Of a stretch of 64,000 nucleotides of DNA, positions 59,722-64,000 are shown piece after piece (the stretch's first letter is position 1; each line of letters opens with the position of its first letter). The stretch comes from Ligula intestinalis. Lineage: Eukaryota > Platyhelminthes > Cestoda > Diphyllobothriidea > Diphyllobothriidae. The translations under genes were made by a program, and so were the position numbers. Where the stretch lies: assembly GCA_036362985.1 (NCBI GenBank), contig JAYGXS010000007.1, forward strand, positions 11,452,791 to 11,516,790, written 5' to 3'. The notes beneath the pieces were generated by a model that searched no databases, had not been told where the DNA came from, and saw only the letters and a program-made list of their open reading frames with translations.

Positions 59722-60111
59722 GTAAGGTTGCCGTTTTGTCTTTCCTACACCCTGCTGGGTCAAGTCGGCAATTCCAATCTGCCGATTAACAGCATACTAC
59801 TACTCAAGTGTTTAGGTTATAATTTGACCATCGAATTCGATTATGCCCACAGTATGCTCAAAGAGCAGGGATGGTAACTGTAGTCAGATATAGTGATAGC
59901 AAAAGTGACGTTTGCAGTACCAGTCTTGACTGACTTCATTTTCGCTACACACCTGCCATAGGTAAGTGAGGTTAGACAGTGCAGTTGTACCTGCGCAAAG
60001 TTTACTGTCGCTACATACAAAGTTAGGCGGTGTTTCTGGCTACGCCTTACGCCTTCTCCCTGCTAGGTAATCTCGACTTTTCAGAAAATTGAAGCACTGT
60101 TTTCCCGGAAG

Positions 60112-60390
60112 AAATTTGAATGAGGCGAAGGTCACAAATTGAGCAGAATGTATTGACGTCATACAATTTCGCGACCTCTAATTCATCTGCCTACGGTCAT
60201 TGCCTGCTAATATAGTAGATTAACTGTCCAATTAGAAGGGTGAAGCTTAATAGGTAAATTGGGTGAGAAACATAAGTCAAAATGTGGGTGCATAGTGAGG
60301 GGTAGAAGAGGGGGGAGGTAATTTTCACAGCAAAGCGGTTCAGGTAACAGTGACAGCCTGTGAAGTGTAATTAAAAGGGGTAGGGGGCAA
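60112..60390. repeat. Inverted repeat flanking PLE4, left copy
   Basis: This is an inverted copy of 61473-61747 (AGTAGATTAACTGTCCAATT, AAATTGGGTGAGAAACATAA, GCAAAGCGGTTCAGGTAACA). The two copies differ by few bases, so the insertion or rearrangement is fairly recent. Confidence 0.8.
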
Positions 60391-60465
60391 AGTACGGGGC
60401 AGCAGTCGGTCATAGGGGCTGGGAGGCGAGGGAGAAGGCGTCAAGGGGACTGGGGTGATCGATCG

Positions 60466-61470
60466 TTACCACGGCAATGTGAATTTGATCACATGATCCA
60501 GCTGCTTACAGAGTTCTGGTTTTCCTCTGCGTATTGCAGCAGCCTCGGCAAACCGTAGGAGACGTCCGGTCGCCGCCCGATGTAGGACCTTAAACGCGGT
60601 CTTTTGGTCAACTGTATGGCCAGTATCCACTAAGCGCTTAGTGATTGAGCCTTGTGAAACCACTTCGGCATATGCTCAGCTGACCGTGTTGCCAACTGCC
60701 TTTGCGTGCGCCCGATGTATTTGCATCCACAACTACGTGTAAACTCGTAAACGCAGTTTGAGGTGGCGTGCATCGGCAGATTGTCTTTGGTTGGTCTTAC
60801 TAGAATAGCCGTTGTTGTGCCTATGTACAACAATTTGGAGGTGGCGTAAGTTCTTTCAATCGTGCATCTAAGCCTTCGCTTGATCACGTTGGACACATCA
60901 TCACCCTTAAAGGGGATGAGGATGGTCACTGGCTTTTTTGCCACGGATATTTCGGTAAAAATTTATTGTCTGCGTTTGCTATACTTAACGATGAATTTCT
61001 CAGGATAGCCATTTCCAAGAAACACTTTCTTGAGGAAACGCATCTCTTCATCGATCGTATCCGTAGAGCAGATGCTAGCAGCTGTATTGAAAAGGCAAAA
61101 TACAGCGTTTCGTTTCCCCTGGATTGGAACGAAACTAAGGAAGTGCATGTATTGCCCTTTCCATGGGGTTTTCCGGTAGATAGACTTTAGATGGAACCAT
61201 CTGCCTGCCTGCGTAGAAGCACGTCTAGGAAAGCTAGTGTGTCATCCTCCTCATGCTCGATCGTAAATCTGATCTTTGCATGTGCTTCGTTCATGGCTTT
61301 CAGTAACAGTTCTCCCTCTTTGAGGTTTTCGACTATGACAAAAATGTCATCCACGTATCGTCGATAAAAAACCGTCCTTTCTACGTGTTTGGCCACTTTC
61401 CGTTCGAGGTTCGACATGAAAATATCCGCTAGGACTGGTCCTAGTGGGCTGTCCATAGCTACAGCCCTTT
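60466..61470 (-). pseudogene. 5'-truncated, frameshifted Penelope-like element, PLE4
   Basis: On the minus strand: VAMDSPLGPVLADIFMSNLE (RT motif 4), YRRYVDDIFVIVE with both Asp, TLAFLDVLL, then after a shift HFLSFVPIQGKRNAVFCLFN and NGYPEKFIVKYSKRRQ, after another shift IPFKGDDVSNVIKRRLRCTI and NCVYEFTRSCGCKYIGRTQR (GIY-YIG), ending KPELCKQLDHVIKFTLPW. It is the same subfamily as PLE1 but broken by at least two frameshifts and missing its 5' half. It lies downstream of KIFBP exon 6, probably inside the next intron. Confidence 0.88.
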
Positions 61471-61472
61471 AA

Positions 61473-61747
61473 ATTGCCCCCCTTTTAATTACACTTCTCA
61501 GGCTTTCACTGTTACCTGAACCGCTTTGCTGTGATAATTACCTCCCCCTCCTCTACCCCTCACTATGCACCCCCATTTTGACTTATGTTTCTCACCCAAT
61601 TTACCTATTAAGCTTAACCCTTCTAATTGGACAGTTAATCTACTATATAAGCTGGCAATGACCGTAGGCAGATGATTTAGAGGTCGCGAAATTGTATGAC
61701 GTCAATACATTCTGCTCAATTTGTGATCTTCGCCTTATTCAAATCTC
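61473..61747. repeat. Inverted repeat flanking PLE4, right copy
   Basis: Matches 60112-60390 in inverse orientation with few differences. It begins within about ten bases of the truncated end of the PLE4 reading frame. Confidence 0.8.
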
Positions 61748-61864
61748 GACTTTGTCTTGTCACCGGTTGATGCAGTTGGGAGGTTTTAGACTGGAGTAGA
61801 AGGCGGCGCGTCTACTTTCACTATATTTGACCACATTCACCGTCCCTGCTCTCGGCCAAATGGT

Positions 61865-62640
61865 AGACGTATTCGCTTGCGATGGTCGAACTAACATATA
61901 GTGAAAGTAGACGCATAGCCATCTACCGCGGTCTAAACCCTTATGCAGCTTGAACCAGTGACAAGATAGAGTCAAGATGACCGAGCGGGGCTCGGACGTA
62001 AGCCGCTTTATCCAATGCAGGTCAGAAACACTGTCAAACTTAATCTTAAGTGACAGTAGCCTTTTGCGCTGGTACTACTGCACTACTATTCCACACTCAC
62101 CCTCAGTAGGTGTTCAGAAAGATTCAAGGCAACCGAGTCGGTTATTCTTTTCAAATATTTGTACTTCTACTTAATAGCAGTGTAGCTCAGTGATAGTGGT
62201 GATGGTACCATTACGGGCACTAATATTTGGGCAGAAAAAACCAGTAATTTAAGTCAGCGCTGGGTTCCTGTTCCCTCGTTCTCAACTGGGAGTAAGGACC
62301 TAGATTTTTTCTATTTCGAGTAGAGTAGATGTTTGAGGCTCGGAGCACATCAATAGTTGCCTCGGTTTTTTCCTGAAGTTAAGGCTTCGAGGACTAGGAG
62401 ACTGCTGCTAGAAGTAGTATGTCCATGTCAGAAGGGCTAATTTTAGTTATCATAATGGCTAAGGGTAGCTATTAGTATGCTATAATGTGGCCTGTATGTG
62501 CGTGCAGGAACCTTGATCCTAGTATGCAGTCGTAACCTATATCGGGATTTTAGTACACTGAAGGGTTAAAGAAACGTGTATATAATAATAATAGTTTAAG
62601 ATCTAACATACATTTAGGTCCTAAGAAAGAGGCATTTGCC
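61865..62640 (+). repeat. Dispersed repeat family Y, copy 2
   Basis: Matches 21835-22640 over most of its length: AGTAGACGC, GACAAGATAGAGTCAAGATGAC, CTTTTGCGCTGGTACTACTG and TTTCTATTTCGAGTAG. It lies near the end of the PLE4 flank. Confidence 0.6.
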
Positions 62641-63316
62641 GTTTCTCCAGGCTATCCTTGACTGTCTGCAGTAACTAGCTCTAGCTCAGAAGTTGCAGAA
62701 CATCATCTGTCTAAATAGGTACACTTAATGTACGGTACTAAAGGAAAAAAGTATGACAGTACAGTGCAGCAAGTATAGTGCAATCTTAGTGGTGGATAGG
62801 TAAGCATGATAGCATGCTATTTTCCATGCTGTAACAATAACTGAGTGGTAAGGCATACGCATAAATGGTGGAAATATGCACTCACAAGTGATGTATCCGT
62901 TGAAAGTCACATGATGGAGCTTTGTATCGGTCGAGCGTGCAGATTAGTTTGTGAACAACCAATAACTGCCGGTTTTGCACGCGACAGTTCGGCCATCAAT
63001 TTTTTATAGCGTTAAACTTTTGTTCCAAACAGGTTGCTGCAGTGACTTGAGCGTGATTAAGGTTTTAGGTGATATCCGACTTCCCGCAGCATCAACTGCA
63101 CTCTCTTCCCTCACCCATCCATCCATCTTAACCCGATGTCCCTCTGTCACACCTGATGTTCCGAGAGTGTCCCACGTGCTTGTGCGGCTGGTCTTATCTT
63201 CACAGTAGGCGGGAGGGCGGGGGCTGCGTCGTTTAACCCTCCTTCTGTGGAGGTGGTTGAGGTTTTTTTCGGCTTAGGGGCTTGTTTGCATGTATGAAAA
63301 CCTGACACCCCCTCCC
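62641..63316. other. Stretch without recognised gene
   Basis: No KIFBP C-terminal exon could be read. Positions 62975-63208 hold an open frame after a good acceptor (TTGTTCCAAACAG), but it has no KBP similarity and ends in low-complexity sequence. Confidence 0.4.
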
Positions 63317-63600
63317 GCCTGCCCTGGTTGTCTCCTAAAGTTTAAACTACTAGGGCTAGGATACTACTGTTAGAAGTGCTGCACCTATGCTAAAAGTGCT
63401 AGTTATGGTAATCATACTGGCTAAAACGGTAAGTGGCAAGCTACAGTGCGGCCTGGTCGTGCATGTAGGCAATTTTAACCCACTATGCAGTCGTAACCTA
63501 TATGGGCATTTTCAGTAAGCTGAATGCTTAAAGAAACGCGTATTTAATACTAGCTGAAGATCTAGCAAACATTTAGGTCGTAACACAGTGGCATTATAGT
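63317..63600 (+). repeat. Dispersed repeat family Y, copy 3 (right half)
   Basis: Matches 22325-22610: CTGGTTGTCTCCTAAAGTT, TAGAAGTGCTGC, TAATCATACTGGCTAAAACG, GTAAGTGGCAAGCTACAGTG and GGCCTGGTCGTGCATG, ending with TCGTAACACAGTGGCA. Confidence 0.65.
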
Positions 63601-64000
63601 GACGATATAGTGTCAGGTAGATGATAGTTTGACCGCCGATTTCGATGATGTTCACCATATGGTTCTCTTATAGTGACTGGGTGTAGCTTTCGATAGGCAA
63701 CGCACAGCCGCAGGGTACCGTCTTTCTGCATGATAAGCTCAATGGTAACCATGCCTTTATCTCGCAAGGTAGTTCCATTTAGCGTCTTCAGACTAACTCT
63801 AGAACTCTCCCCATGTCCAGCTATAGTTTGGAAGTTACCGAACGGCTCACGTCTAACTAAGGACGCAGCATGTTCCAGAATTAACTTAGTATAATAGCAT
63901 GGTATTTCCTATATCATAACAGCAGCAGAATGGACATTTATTCAAGCTAACGTCATAAACATTGTGAGTCTTTTTTTACAAATCTGACTAGATCGTCCTT
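63601..64000. other. Right end of window, nothing recognised
   Basis: AT-rich with only short frames; it is probably intron sequence of KIFBP if the gene continues to the right. Confidence 0.35.

Noticed and set aside
62975..63208. Candidate KIFBP C-terminal exon after a good acceptor
   Set aside because: The translation has no resemblance to the KBP C-terminus and ends in low-complexity sequence.
1..64000. CRISPR arrays, operons, phage or bacterial systems
   Set aside because: The window is eukaryotic: spliced genes, SINE-like repeats and PLEs. No regularly spaced short repeats are present.

Overview
The window looks like invertebrate nuclear DNA, most likely from a tapeworm-type flatworm and perhaps a large-genome diphyllobothriid. 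The reasons are intron-split genes with GT/AG borders, long repeat-rich introns, five Penelope-like element (PLE) copies with GIY-YIG endonucleases, hammerhead-ribozyme-like motifs near PLE-type termini, a possible CsRn1-type LTR end with a tRNA-Trp primer site, and tRNA-headed SINE-like repeats. The species is inferred. Positions 32461-32860 are an assembly gap.

Layout: (1) 1-33974, plus strand: one large gene, open at the left edge, with ten exons in the main model. Exons 1-8 all start and end in phase 0. They encode a long acidic, Ser/Pro-rich, apparently disordered protein. The last exon adds a basic patch, one hydrophobic segment and a 33-residue tail ending in QPPI, which is the plan of a KASH protein (outer nuclear membrane, LINC complex). 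Its introns hold SINE-like repeats, a PLE remnant, a hammerhead inside a palindrome, foldback/mariner-like elements, a possible LTR end, a diverged repeat array and two or three candidate extra exons. (2) 33975-46237, intergenic: decayed CR1-like non-LTR retrotransposon pieces, repeat pairs, strong palindromes and an intact 808-codon PLE. (3) 46238-59721, plus strand: six exons of a KIFBP (KIF1-binding protein, KBP) orthologue. Phases agree at every junction, giving 575 codons; the C-terminal exon or exons are not seen. Its introns hold two PLE copies, a CR1-like tail and large inverted repeats. (4) 59722-64000: a further PLE between 275-bp inverted repeats and two copies of an unnamed repeat family.

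The two host genes are both cytoskeleton-linked by family (nucleus-to-cytoskeleton tethering, and restraint of kinesin motors), but nothing in the sequence ties their regulation together. Most of the window is mobile-element sequence in several layers of nested insertion. All exon borders are read by eye from splice consensus, reading frame and, for KIFBP, family similarity. No search was run.
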